Assembly: GCA_903889845.1 (NCBI GenBank)
Contig: CAISZB010000007.1
Span: forward strand, 1 to 7,609
Reading direction: 5' to 3'
DNA length: 7,609 bases
From: an uncultured Verrucomicrobium sp.
Lineage (GTDB): Bacteria; Verrucomicrobiota; Verrucomicrobiia; Methylacidiphilales; GAS474
The first letter of the stretch is position 1. Every line of letters begins with the position of its first letter. A program made the position numbers and the translations under genes. Positions 1 to 7,125 of this stretch are shown piece by piece. The notes below the pieces were generated by a model. That model made no database searches, was not told the origin of the DNA, and saw only the letters and a list, made by a program, of their open reading frames with translations.

Positions 1-1
1 C

Positions 2-796
2 GCCCGACTGCGGCAGATCCTCGTCAACCTCCTCTCGAACGCGGTGAAATTCACCGAGAAGGGAGGCGTCACCCTCCGCGCCACGTTGCGGGAAGAAGGC
101 GGCGCCCCGGCTCGGATCGAGTTCGAAGTCGCCGACACCGGCATCGGAATGACCGAGGCCGTCATCGCCCGCCTCTTCCGTCCCTTCACCCAGGCCGACT
201 CCTCCACCACGCGGAAGTACGGCGGCACCGGCCTCGGCCTGGCGATCTGCAAGCGCCTCGTCGAGATGATGGGCGGCGCCCTCTCCGCCACCGCGGTCCC
301 CGGCTCCGGCAGCACCTTCCGCTTCACCCTCCCCTGCCGCCCGCACACCCTCTCCGCCGCGGAGATCGCCGCCGCGAAGGCGGGCGACGAGAGCCTCCCC
401 TTCGGCACCCGCTACCCGATGCGGATCCTCGTCGCTGAGGACAACGCGATCAACATGCGCCTCGTCCTCCTCCTCCTCAAACAGATGGGCTTCAAGGGGG
501 ACCCCGTCTCCAACGGCGTCGAGTGCCTGGAGACGATCCGCAAGGCCCCCGCCGGCACCTACGACGTCATCCTCATGGACATGCAGATGCCGGAAATGGA
601 CGGCCTCGAATGCACCCAGCACCTGCGCCAGGAAGGGAACCCGATCCAGATCATCGCCCTCACCGCCGACGCCATCAGCGGCGCGAAGGAGCGCTGCATC
701 GAGGCCGGGATGAACAGCTACCTGACGAAGCCCCTCAACCGGCAGGCGTTGGAGAACGCCCTGCGCGCGGCGTGGACGGAGGCGAAGGCGGGGTAG
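2..796 (+). CDS. Hybrid sensor histidine kinase, C-terminal part (HATPase_c plus receiver domain), 5'-truncated by the window edge
   Basis: The open frame runs in from base 2 with no start; the GTG at 44 lies inside the N box and is not a real start. The visible 264 residues begin in the ATP-binding domain: N box [16 protein letters not shown] (residues 3-18), G1 box DTGIGM (Asp45), F box LFRPF (58-62) and G2 box GGTGLGLAI (74-82). After a linker comes a receiver domain from about residue 141, with the acidic pair Glu146/Asp147, phosphoacceptor Asp193 in [11 protein letters not shown], Thr221 and Lys243 (LTKPL). All key receiver residues are present. The protein ends right after the receiver, with no HPt domain. 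The kinase would phosphorylate its His-box histidine (outside the window) and pass phosphate to Asp193, probably onward through a separate HPt protein. Sensor domains and signal cannot be seen, so the pathway is unknown. Family assignment is firm. Confidence 0.95.
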   Translation, partial: ARLRQILVNLLSNAVKFTEKGGVTLRATLREEGGAPARIEFEVADTGIGMTEAVIARLFRPFTQADSSTTRKYGGTGLGLAICKRLVEMMGGALSATAVPGSGSTFRFTLPCRPHTLSAAEIAAAKAGDESLPFGTRYPMRILVAEDNAINMRLVLLLLKQMGFKGDPVSNGVECLETIRKAPAGTYDVILMDMQMPEMDGLECTQHLRQEGNPIQIIALTADAISGAKERCIEAGMNSYLTKPLNRQALENALRAAWTEAKAG

Positions 797-820
797 GGGG
801 CGCAAAGGGCCTTTTGCCCC
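797..820 (+). terminator. Stem-loop just after the kinase stop codon, possible terminator without a U tail
   Basis: Directly after the TAG, GGGGCG pairs with TGCCCC (five G-C pairs and one G-U), then after a bulged C803 AAAG pairs with CTTT, leaving a three-base loop (808-810). The stem is strong, but the T residues lie within it and no T run follows. It could stop transcription or protect the 3' end of the kinase mRNA. Calling it a Rho-independent terminator is uncertain. Confidence 0.35.
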
Positions 821-846
821 GGCCTTGCCCCGGCCTTGCCCCGGCC
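814..846 (+). repeat. Three perfect tandem copies of an 11-bp unit
   Basis: The unit TTGCCCCGGCC occurs three times without change at 814-824, 825-835 and 836-846, between the kinase and the CNNM-type gene. The first copy overlaps the 3' arm of the stem-loop at 797-820; the last overlaps the possible -35 of the next gene. Because copy number can change by slippage, it may vary between strains. Confidence 0.85.
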
Positions 847-864
847 CCCCGATTGGGGTAGGAT
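836..864 (+). promoter_or_regulatory. Possible sigma70-type promoter for the CNNM-type gene
   Basis: TTGCCC (836-841) and TAGGAT (859-864) each match the -35 and -10 consensus at four of six positions and are exactly 17 bp apart. Transcription would start about 7 bases before the ATG at 878, giving an almost leaderless mRNA; this fits the lack of a clear Shine-Dalgarno sequence there. In GC-rich DNA such matches arise by chance, so the call is weak. Confidence 0.25.
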
Positions 865-877
865 CGCCGTTTTGCCT

Positions 878-2245
878 ATGTCCTTCCAGGTTCCCCCTCT
901 TCCTCCGCATGTGCTGCGGGACGCCGTGGGGGTGTTCCTCCTGATCGCCGCCAACGGGTACTTTGTCGCGACGGAGTTCGCGATGGTCCGCGTCCGGGCG
1001 ACGCAGCTCCGGCCCCTGGTGAAGGCGGGGGACTGGCGGGCGCGGATCGCCTACCGGGTCACGCAGAACCTCGACCGCTTCATCTCCGCCGTCCAGCTCG
1101 GCGTCACCTTCATGAGCCTGGCCCTGGGGTGGATCGGGGAACCGCTCGTCGCTTCCGTCGTCGATCCGTGGTTGTCCCAGGTGATCGATCTCCGCGGGGA
1201 GCGCGAGCTGGTGATCTATCATGTCCTCTCCTTCCTCGCCGCCTTCGGGATCACCTCCTCCCTTCACATCGTCCTGGGGGAACTGGTACCGAAGACCGTG
1301 GCGATCCGTCGGCCCCGCTCCCTCATCCTCTGGTTCACCCCCCCGCTCCTCCTCTTCTATTACGTCTTCTTCCCGCTCATCTGGGTGTTGAAGTCGGCGG
1401 CGGCGGGCATCCTGCGGCTGATCGGCGTGAAGGCGGCGAAGGAGGAACACGGCTTCAGCCCGGAGGAATTGCAGGACGTCCTGGCGACGTCGAGCCACGC
1501 CCATCCCTCCGACGTCCTCATCAACCAGATCATGATCAAGGCGCTGCGCCTCAAGGAGACGACGGCGGAGCAGGTCATGGTGCCGCGGGAGAACATCGCC
1601 GTCCTCTGGCGGGACGCGCCGTTGAACGAAAACATGAACTTCGCCCAACGGTCCGGCTACAGCCGCCTCCCGGTCTGCGGGCTGGGAAAGGGGGACATCC
1701 TGGGCGTGGTCATGGTGAAGGAGCTGCTGTGGCAATACACCGTCCTGGGGAACCAGACGGAGATCGAGCCGCTGATCCGTCCCGCCCTCACCTTCCTCCC
1801 GAAGACGAAGCTGCCGACGATGCTCGAACTCTTCCGCAAGTCGCGCAACCACCTCGCCGTCGTCCTCGACGCGCAGGACCGGATGACCGGTATCGTCTGC
1901 TTCGAGGACGTGCTGGAGGAATTGGTCGGCGACATCCGGGACGAGTTCGACATCGAGAAGGGCCCCTTCTACGAGCTGAGCGAGAGCGTCGCCCTGATCG
2001 ACGCCGGGATGCTGCTGCGCGACCTGGAGAACGAGACCGGTTGGCCCCTCCACGCAAAGGGGCGGGAGACGGTCCGCGAGTGGGCGATCGCCCGGTTCGG
2101 CCACCCCCCGGCGAAGCGCGCCCAGACCGACGTGGTCGAGGCCGGTTCCAACGTCCTCTACCGCCTCATCGCGGAGGAGGTCGGCGCGCAGGGGTTGCGG
2201 CGGCTCCGGCTCCTGAAGCTGAGGGTCGAGGCTCCGGCGGAGTGA
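878..2245 (+). CDS. CNNM/CorC-type (HlyC/CorC, DUF21) membrane protein with CBS pair
   Basis: A 455-residue inner-membrane protein of the CNNM/CorC family, whose studied members act in Mg2+ or related divalent-cation efflux. Domains: DUF21 transmembrane region (about 12-195) with hydrophobic stretches near 15-37, 66-86, 117-142 and 149-172 and the family motifs ANGYFVATEFAMV (25-37), QLGVTFMSLALGWIGEP (73-89) and LGELVPKT (133-140); a CBS pair (about 226-355) including EQVMVPRENI and GYSRLPV; and a CorC_HlyC transporter-associated domain (about 365-450). Order and length are normal for the family. The frame stays open upstream to a TTG at 836, but those codons lie in the tandem repeat, so I chose the ATG at 878, whose protein begins just ahead of the first membrane helix. 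No strong ribosome-binding site precedes it. The stop is followed by a G-rich stretch without a clear terminator. The ion carried cannot be told from sequence. Confidence 0.93.
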   Translation: MSFQVPPLPPHVLRDAVGVFLLIAANGYFVATEFAMVRVRATQLRPLVKAGDWRARIAYRVTQNLDRFISAVQLGVTFMSLALGWIGEPLVASVVDPWLSQVIDLRGERELVIYHVLSFLAAFGITSSLHIVLGELVPKTVAIRRPRSLILWFTPPLLLFYYVFFPLIWVLKSAAAGILRLIGVKAAKEEHGFSPEELQDVLATSSHAHPSDVLINQIMIKALRLKETTAEQVMVPRENIAVLWRDAPLNENMNFAQRSGYSRLPVCGLGKGDILGVVMVKELLWQYTVLGNQTEIEPLIRPALTFLPKTKLPTMLELFRKSRNHLAVVLDAQDRMTGIVCFEDVLEELVGDIRDEFDIEKGPFYELSESVALIDAGMLLRDLENETGWPLHAKGRETVREWAIARFGHPPAKRAQTDVVEAGSNVLYRLIAEEVGAQGLRRLRLLKLRVEAPAE

Positions 2246-2558
2246 GGGGGGATGAGGGGGCGCGGGGAGAAAGACGCGTCCTTATACCAAATCACTTTGA
2301 GTAAACCCCTTCCCATAGTGAATCCTCCCAAGCGGGTTAGATGAAGCGGACTCTCTCTTGAACGGAGGGGTCGGCCCCGCTTCGGTCGGACCTGTAGGCC
2401 AGTTCTGTTTCATCCGGGCCGGGACTGCCTGCGCGATAGCGCAAAGTACCCCAAGGGGAAAACTAACAGGCAGAGACGGGCGTCAACCCCTCCATTCGTT
2501 CAAACGCGCGGATCGCCTCCAGCTGTACAGGGAAGCGCAAAGCGCGATTGTTGCCCCC
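2246..2558. other. Intergenic region between convergent genes, no protein gene seen
   Basis: This 313-bp gap separates the ends of the CNNM-type gene and the MacB gene. The first part (2246-2280) is G-rich with a direct repeat of TGAGGGGG (2243-2250 and 2253-2260). Bases 2281-2325 are clearly more AT-rich than the surroundings, with TTATACCAAATCA at 2282-2294. Bases 2358-2503 form the structured element listed separately. The rest (2504-2558) has the palindrome CTGTACAG (2523-2530) and a small hairpin GCGCAAAGCGC (2535-2545). I see no good intrinsic terminator for either flanking gene. Confidence 0.7.
2358..2503. ncRNA. Candidate structured RNA, family not recognised
   Basis: This 146-bp block is closed by TTGAAC (2358-2363) pairing with GTTCAA (2498-2503) and, past a four-base bulge (2494-2497), GGAGGGGT (2364-2371) with ACCCCTCC (2486-2493): 14 perfect pairs. 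Inside, CTGCCTG (2425-2431) pairs with CAGGCAG (2467-2473) and encloses two hairpins, TGCGC/GCGCA (2430-2434/2439-2443, loop GATA) and AGT-CCC/GGG-ACT (2445-2464). Smaller helices are possible at 2372-2388, 2397-2420 and 2475-2484. Distant arms matching across 146 bases, with a branched interior, suit a functional RNA. Because inverted repeats fold on both strands I cannot assign the strand; no U-run terminator or strong promoter decides it. It is not a tRNA, 5S rRNA, tmRNA or SRP RNA by their conserved motifs. It could also be a repetitive palindromic element. Confidence 0.45.
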
Positions 2559-4553
2559 CTACTCCTGCCGCAGCGCCGTGATCGGATCGAGCCTTGCCGC
2601 CCGTACCGCGGGCCAGTAGCCGAATCCCACCCCGACGCCGACGGAGAAGCCGCAGGAGAGGAAGATCGAGAGGAACGTCGGAAAGAGCCACGTGCCGTGG
2701 AAGTAGCCGACGACGAGGGTCGCGGCGGTCCCGGCGACGATGCCCAGGCCCCCGCCGATGAGGCAGAGGGCGACCGACTCGATCAGGAACTGGAGCCGGA
2801 TGTCCCGCCCGCGCGCGCCCAGGGCCTTCCGCAGACCGATCTCCCGCGTCCGCTCCGTGACGGAGATGAGCATCGTGTTCATGATGCCGATGCCGCCGAC
2901 GACGAGGGAGATCGCGGCGACGCTGGCCAGCATGACGGAGAGGGTGTCGGTCACCGACTTGAGCGCCTTCGCGACGCCCGACATGTCGATGACGCGGTAG
3001 CTGTCGCTCGTCACGCCGGGGATGTGGGGCCATTCCCGCGTGAGGTCGAGGAGCTCCTCCTGCGCGGCGGGGAGGTCCTCCGGGGTCGCCGTCGTGGTGT
3101 CGACCCAGTCGACGTAGCGCCGGCCCAGGACGCGGAACATCGCCGTCTGCAGCGGGATCACGATGCGGTCGTCGAGGTCGTTCGTCCCGTCGGCCCCCTT
3201 CGGCGGGAGGACGCCCAGGACGGTGAAGGGGATGTGGTTGATGAGGATCGTCTGGCCGACGGGGTTCTGGTCGCCGAAGAGGCCGTTCAGGACGGTGGTG
3301 CCGAGGACGGCGACGCGGGCGCGGCGCGTGCATTCGTCGAGGGTGAAGAAGCGGCCGTAGATGGGCCGGGCGTCGTAGATGGCCTGGTAGCCGGGCAGGG
3401 CGCCCCGGACCTGGGTATAGACGTTGTTCGCCTTGTAGACGGCCTGGACGCCGCCGGAGACGCCGCCGGTGACGGCGGAGATCTGCGGGATCCGCTTCTC
3501 GATCTCCAGCGTCTCGTCGAGGGTGATGCGGGTCACGGCCCCGGCCTGCATCCGGACGCCGCCGGTCTGCTGGGGGTTGGCGAAGATGGTGAGGCGGTTC
3601 GAGCCGAGGGAAGCGATCTGCGTGCCGACCGACTTCTGCGCCGCGCTGCCGAGGGCGAGCATCACGATGACGGCGCCGACGCCGATGATGATGCCCAGCG
3701 CGGAGAGGGCGGCCCGGAGCTTGTTCGCCCAGAGGCTGGCGAAGGCCTGCTGGAGGCCGGTGAGGAAGAGATGCCAGCGGGGCGGATGGAGGCGGGACCC
3801 CGGCGCGGCGGCGGGGGCGATGGCCTCCTGCGCGGCGGCGGACGCGGCGGCGGAGACGGCTTCCCTGCGCGGGTTGCGGACGTCCTCGACCTTCTCCCCG
3901 TCGTGCATCCGGATCGTCCGGTCGGCCAGCGCGGCGATGGAGGGCTCGTGGGTGACGAGGATGATCGTGAGGCCCTGCGCGTGGAGGGTGCGGAAGAGGG
4001 CCATGATCTCGGCCCCGCTCTTCGAGTCGAGGTTGCCCGTCGGCTCGTCGGCCAGGATGAGGGTGGGGCGGCGGACGAGGGCGCGCGCGATGGCGACGCG
4101 CTGCTGCTGCCCGCCGGAGAGCTCGTTCGGCTTGTGGTCCCCGCGGTGGCCGATGCCGACGTGCTTCAGCAGGACGGCGGGGTCGGCGGGCGGGCGCAGG
4201 CCCTCGCCTTCCCCCCCCTTCGCGTAGATGAGGGGGAGGGCGACGTTCTCCTCCGCCGTGATCCGCTTGAGGAGGTGGAACTGCTGGAAGACGAAGCCGA
4301 TCGTCTCCGAACGGAGGCGGGAAAGGGCGTCGTCGTCGAGGCCGGAGGCCTCCCGGCCCGCGATCCGCAGGCTGCCGGAGGTGGGCCGGTCGAGGAGGCC
4401 CAGAATGTGGAGGAGCGTCGATTTCCCGGACCCCGAGGAGCCGATGATGGAGACGAATTCCCCCTCCTCGATCCGGAGCGAGACGTCGCGCAGGGCGGAG
4501 ACGATGGTCTCCCCCATGCGGTAGGTCTTGCAGACGTTTTCGAGGACGATCAT
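2559..4553 (-). CDS. macB: MacB-type ABC transporter (ATPase fused to permease)
   Basis: A 664-residue inner-membrane transporter with ATPase and permease fused, close to the usual MacB length. The N-terminal ATPase has Walker A GSSGSGKST (38-46), Q loop at Gln90/91, signature LSGGQQQR (145-152), Walker B LILADEP (165-171) and switch His202. An Ala-rich linker (about 225-258) leads to the permease: helix 1 about 281-303, a periplasmic MacB_PCD domain about 304-535, then helices near 538-562, 590-615 and 625-648 with the FtsX motif TREIGLRKALGARGRDI (569-585). MacB proteins work by mechanotransmission, coupling ATP hydrolysis in the cytoplasm to movement of substrate from the periplasm through the adaptor and outer-membrane channel. 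All catalytic motifs are intact. The ATG at 4553 follows GGAAGGAG closely, and the stop of the adaptor gene lies 13 bp upstream, so it is the last gene of the efflux operon. Substrate is unknown; macrolides, peptides and siderophores are all precedented. Confidence 0.95.
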   Translation of the reverse strand: MIVLENVCKTYRMGETIVSALRDVSLRIEEGEFVSIIGSSGSGKSTLLHILGLLDRPTSGSLRIAGREASGLDDDALSRLRSETIGFVFQQFHLLKRITAEENVALPLIYAKGGEGEGLRPPADPAVLLKHVGIGHRGDHKPNELSGGQQQRVAIARALVRRPTLILADEPTGNLDSKSGAEIMALFRTLHAQGLTIILVTHEPSIAALADRTIRMHDGEKVEDVRNPRREAVSAAASAAAQEAIAPAAAPGSRLHPPRWHLFLTGLQQAFASLWANKLRAALSALGIIIGVGAVIVMLALGSAAQKSVGTQIASLGSNRLTIFANPQQTGGVRMQAGAVTRITLDETLEIEKRIPQISAVTGGVSGGVQAVYKANNVYTQVRGALPGYQAIYDARPIYGRFFTLDECTRRARVAVLGTTVLNGLFGDQNPVGQTILINHIPFTVLGVLPPKGADGTNDLDDRIVIPLQTAMFRVLGRRYVDWVDTTTATPEDLPAAQEELLDLTREWPHIPGVTSDSYRVIDMSGVAKALKSVTDTLSVMLASVAAISLVVGGIGIMNTMLISVTERTREIGLRKALGARGRDIRLQFLIESVALCLIGGGLGIVAGTAATLVVGYFHGTWLFPTFLSIFLSCGFSVGVGVGFGYWPAVRAARLDPITALRQE

Positions 4554-4566
4554 GGCTCCTTCCCGG

Positions 4567-5607
4567 TCAGGGCTTTTTGTTCGGGTCCTTTTTCGCGTCC
4601 TTGTCTTTCTTATCCTTCTTGTCGTCCTTCTTCTGGGGGTTGCCGGGGACGAAGGAGAAGCCGCGCGAGGTCTTCTGGACGACGAAGGCGCGCCGCGCGA
4701 TCCAGTCCCCCTCGTCGATGCCGGAAAGGACCTCGGTCCATTCGCCGTCGGTCTCTCCCGTCTCGATCTTCTTCGGGACGGGATCGGCCCCCTTCTTCGC
4801 GGCCCACAGGACTTCGTTCTCCGGGCTGAGGGCGGCGGTGGGGACCCGCAGGACGCCGTCGCGGTCGGAGACGATGAGGAAGACGTTCGCGCTGACGCCG
4901 CTGCGGAGGACGGCGGGGGTCTCGTCGAGGTAGATGTTGACCAGGTAGGTGGTGACGTTGTTGACGATCGTGGCGTCGTAGGCGATCTCGTGGACGACTC
5001 CCTTCAACGCCATGTCGGGGAAGCTGTCGAAGGAGACCTCGACGTTCTGGCCCAACCAGACGCTCTTCAGGTCGGTCTCGTCGACGTAGGACTGGACGAT
5101 GAGGTGGTCCGACATCGTGAAGACGGCCTGCGCCGCCTGGACGACCTGCCCGGGGACGACCGCCGTGGAGATGATCCGCCCGTCGAGCGGGGCGACGAGG
5201 GGGGCGGCCTTGTAGACCTCGCTCCAGAAGGCGATCTCCTTCCCGCCCGCCGCGCGCGCGGCGTCCATGAGGGCGGCCCGGTTCGTGGAGCTGATCCAGC
5301 CCAGGATCTGTCCCTGCTTCACCAGGTCCCCGTTCTTCACGGCGATCAACTCGACCCGGCCCGGGATCGGCGGGGTGACGTTGAGGCGATGCTCCGGGTT
5401 GATGAGGGCGCCCTCCCGCAGGGTGACGCGCATCGGGCCGCGGTCGATCTGGAGGTAATCGTACCGCGTCCCGCCCGCGCCGACGGCGGCGCCGATCCCG
5501 ACGATGGCCAGGACGAGGAGGAGGAGCACGCCCCCGCACGCGGCGAGGAAGACGGGGCTCTTCCAATGGAGGTGGCGGCGGACGGAATCGGGGAGGGGGA
5601 GGTTCAT
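4567..5607 (-). CDS. Periplasmic adaptor (HlyD/MacA-like membrane fusion protein) with short hairpin and Lys/Asp tail
   Basis: A 346-residue membrane fusion protein, the expected partner bridging MacB and the outer-membrane channel. One N-terminal membrane anchor (about 18-44), then the biotinyl-lipoyl fold split in halves: residues about 80-106 (IPGRVELIAVKNGDLVKQGQ) and about 137-168 (VAPLDGRIISTAVVPGQVV). Between them lie only some 28-30 residues, where MacA-type adaptors usually have a much longer coiled-coil hairpin. A beta-barrel (about 170-250) and membrane-proximal domain (about 251-322) follow. The last 20 or so residues are nearly all Lys and Asp, with no resemblance to the family core. 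The ATG at 5607 has AGGAAA six bases upstream. It sits 21 bp after the channel gene and 13 bp before macB, so co-expression is very likely. The adaptor role is firm; the MacA-like subtype rests on its neighbour. Confidence 0.92.
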   Translation of the reverse strand: MNLPLPDSVRRHLHWKSPVFLAACGGVLLLLVLAIVGIGAAVGAGGTRYDYLQIDRGPMRVTLREGALINPEHRLNVTPPIPGRVELIAVKNGDLVKQGQILGWISSTNRAALMDAARAAGGKEIAFWSEVYKAAPLVAPLDGRIISTAVVPGQVVQAAQAVFTMSDHLIVQSYVDETDLKSVWLGQNVEVSFDSFPDMALKGVVHEIAYDATIVNNVTTYLVNIYLDETPAVLRSGVSANVFLIVSDRDGVLRVPTAALSPENEVLWAAKKGADPVPKKIETGETDGEWTEVLSGIDEGDWIARRAFVVQKTSRGFSFVPGNPQKKDDKKDKKDKDAKKDPNKKP

Positions 5608-5628
5608 GGTCGTTTCCTGATTCTAGGT

Positions 5629-7002
5629 CTAAGGGATGGCTCCGAGGCCCCGCGCCTGTTCCCAGGCCGCCTCGGAGAGGACGGCGTCGCGCCGGGCGGC
5701 GAGGACGGTTTTCTGCTGGCTGACGTAGGTGTCGACGATCGTGTTGAAGTCCTGGAAGGAGATGAGGCCGGTCTTGTACTGCGCCTCGGCGATCCGGTAG
5801 CGGAGGCGGTCGGCGTCGAGGAGTTCCTGCTGGATGCGGACGTTGTCCCGCGCGTTGAGCAGGTTCGCGAAGGACTGGGCGAGGGTGAGGGCGGCCTGGT
5901 TCGTCCCGGAGGCGAGGGCGGCGAGGGATTGGCGGAAGGAGGCGGTGGCGGCCTTCACGTTGAAGTAGGTCTGACCGCCGTTGAAGATCGGGTAGCTGGC
6001 GGAGAGCCCCGCCGCCCAGCCGTCGCCCTCCGCCGCCCAGGCGTTCCCCTGGCGGGAGCCGGTGACGCTCCCGGAGATGCTGGGGTACCAGCCGGTGGAG
6101 GCCTGAGTGATCCCGGCGGCGGCGGCATCGACGGAGGCCTTTTTCTGGAAGTAGGCGGGAGTCGCCACGGCGAGCTTGTCGAAGTCCGGAGCCGAGGCGG
6201 GGCCGACATCGGCGGTGGCGAGTTCCCCCGCGGCGTTCACCGGCTCGGGAAGGCCCTGCCCGATGACGGTGGCGAGCTGCCGCCCGGAGAGGGTGAAATT
6301 GCGGCGGGCCTGTTCCAGATCGTTCACCGCCTTGTCGTAATTGGCCTGGCTGAGCATCATCGCCCCCTGGTTTTCCTGCCCGCCCTCGTAGAGGAGCCGG
6401 ACGAGGCGGTCGGTGTCCTCGCGCAGCTTGATGACGTCCCGGCTGAGGTCGAGGAGGCCCTGGGAGTAGAGAAGTTGCGCGAAGGCGGTCTTCAGACCGT
6501 AGCTCGTCGTCGCCTTCTGCGAGTTGAGTGTGGCGAAGGCGAGGGAGAGCTGGGCCTTCCCCTGCTCGATGTTCCCCTTCGTGGCGAAACCGTCGAAGAT
6601 CGTCTGCGTGAGGGAGAGCTGCTGGAGATAGCTCGTCGAATAATTCTTCGGGGCGGTCGCCCCCGGACCGCGGTAGGTCCGCGTGTCGCCGAAGGAGATC
6701 GCGATCTGCGGATAGAGCGTCGAGTAGGCCCCGCGCCGGACCGCGTCGCTGTTCAGGACCCCCTCCCGCGCCCCCTGAAGATCGGGATTATGCTGGATCG
6801 CCAATTGGATGCAATCGACCCACGTCAGCGGCGAAGGGGGCCCCACCGGAGCAGGGGCTGGCGAAGGCGAAGGCGAGGAAGACGGAGCCGGAGCCGATAT
6901 CGGGACCGGTTCTTCAGAGAAGAGGGGGGGGAAAGGAAGGAGAAAGAAGGCGATTGCGCCTATCGTCAAACAGACGGTCTTCCTCCGTGGTAAATACATC
7001 AT
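5629..7002 (-). CDS. Outer-membrane efflux channel (TolC/OEP family)
   Basis: A 457-residue outer-membrane factor, the exit duct of the tripartite system. It begins with a signal peptide (basic PRRK, hydrophobic 9-23, likely cleaved near residue 29), then a Pro/Ser/Ala-rich segment (about 32-58), unusual in length for the family. Two OEP repeats follow, about 59-250 and 275-452. Each carries the typical strand motif, LTQTIFDGF (131-139) and ASYPIFNGG (335-343), next to long helices such as NYDKAVNDLEQARRNF (221-236). Cys11 sits early in the hydrophobic core, not in a lipobox, so lipidation is not indicated. Two ATGs are adjacent, 7002 and 6999. GGAGG (7009-7005) lies two bases from the first and five from the second, so the second may be used; this alters one residue. 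It is first in the operon, with the adaptor starting 21 bp downstream. Family confident, exact partner naming (TolC-like) by context. Confidence 0.93.
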   Translation of the reverse strand: MMYLPRRKTVCLTIGAIAFFLLPFPPLFSEEPVPISAPAPSSSPSPSPAPAPVGPPSPLTWVDCIQLAIQHNPDLQGAREGVLNSDAVRRGAYSTLYPQIAISFGDTRTYRGPGATAPKNYSTSYLQQLSLTQTIFDGFATKGNIEQGKAQLSLAFATLNSQKATTSYGLKTAFAQLLYSQGLLDLSRDVIKLREDTDRLVRLLYEGGQENQGAMMLSQANYDKAVNDLEQARRNFTLSGRQLATVIGQGLPEPVNAAGELATADVGPASAPDFDKLAVATPAYFQKKASVDAAAAGITQASTGWYPSISGSVTGSRQGNAWAAEGDGWAAGLSASYPIFNGGQTYFNVKAATASFRQSLAALASGTNQAALTLAQSFANLLNARDNVRIQQELLDADRLRYRIAEAQYKTGLISFQDFNTIVDTYVSQQKTVLAARRDAVLSEAAWEQARGLGAIP

Positions 7003-7099
7003 TCCCTCCGTTGCGGAGAGGAGGTGTTACTCAATTTACCGGGGAAATGAAAGGGGGAAACGCGGGAAATGCCTCAGCGCGGCGATTTTACGGAGGCCG

Positions 7100-7122
7100 G
7101 AGGGGCTACGCCGCCCTCTTTT
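7100..7122 (+). promoter_or_regulatory. Weak terminator-like hairpin in the possible leader of the His-rich gene
   Basis: GAGG (7100-7103) can pair with CCTC (7115-7118), with GGC/GCC inside (7104-7106 and 7110-7112), followed by TTTT (7119-7122). If transcription starts upstream of 7100, this could act as an attenuator for the small gene. The U tail is only four bases and the stem has mismatched bases (7113-7114), so it may have no function. Confidence 0.2.
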
Positions 7123-7125
7123 GGA

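Noticed and set aside
836..877. Upstream TTG start at 836 for the CNNM-type gene
   Set aside because: The 14 extra codons lie in the tandem repeat and would put a Pro/Arg-rich stretch in front of the N-terminus; the ATG at 878 fits the family better.
1129..2304. Open frame of 391 codons on the plus strand
   Set aside because: It is a +1-type shadow of the CNNM-type gene with an Arg/Gly/Pro-rich translation and no domain.
2358..2503. tRNA, 5S rRNA, tmRNA, SRP RNA or common riboswitch in the structured block
   Set aside because: I looked on both strands for their conserved motifs (T loop, GAACUCAGAAGUGAAA-type 5S core, GGAAGGAAGC-type SRP loop, B12 box, TPP and SAM cores) and found none convincing.
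2358..4829. Open frame of 823 codons on the plus strand
   Set aside because: It is antisense to macB and part of the adaptor gene, codon-aligned with macB (both start codons at positions divisible by 3). Stops there need TTA, CTA or TCA codons in the real genes, which this GC-rich host avoids. Its translation is low-complexity Asp/Glu/Gly/Arg/Val without motifs.
4528..6993. Open frame of 821 codons on the plus strand
   Set aside because: Same cause: it is codon-aligned antisense to the adaptor and channel genes, which share a reading register. The proteins on the minus strand have full family motifs; this one has none.
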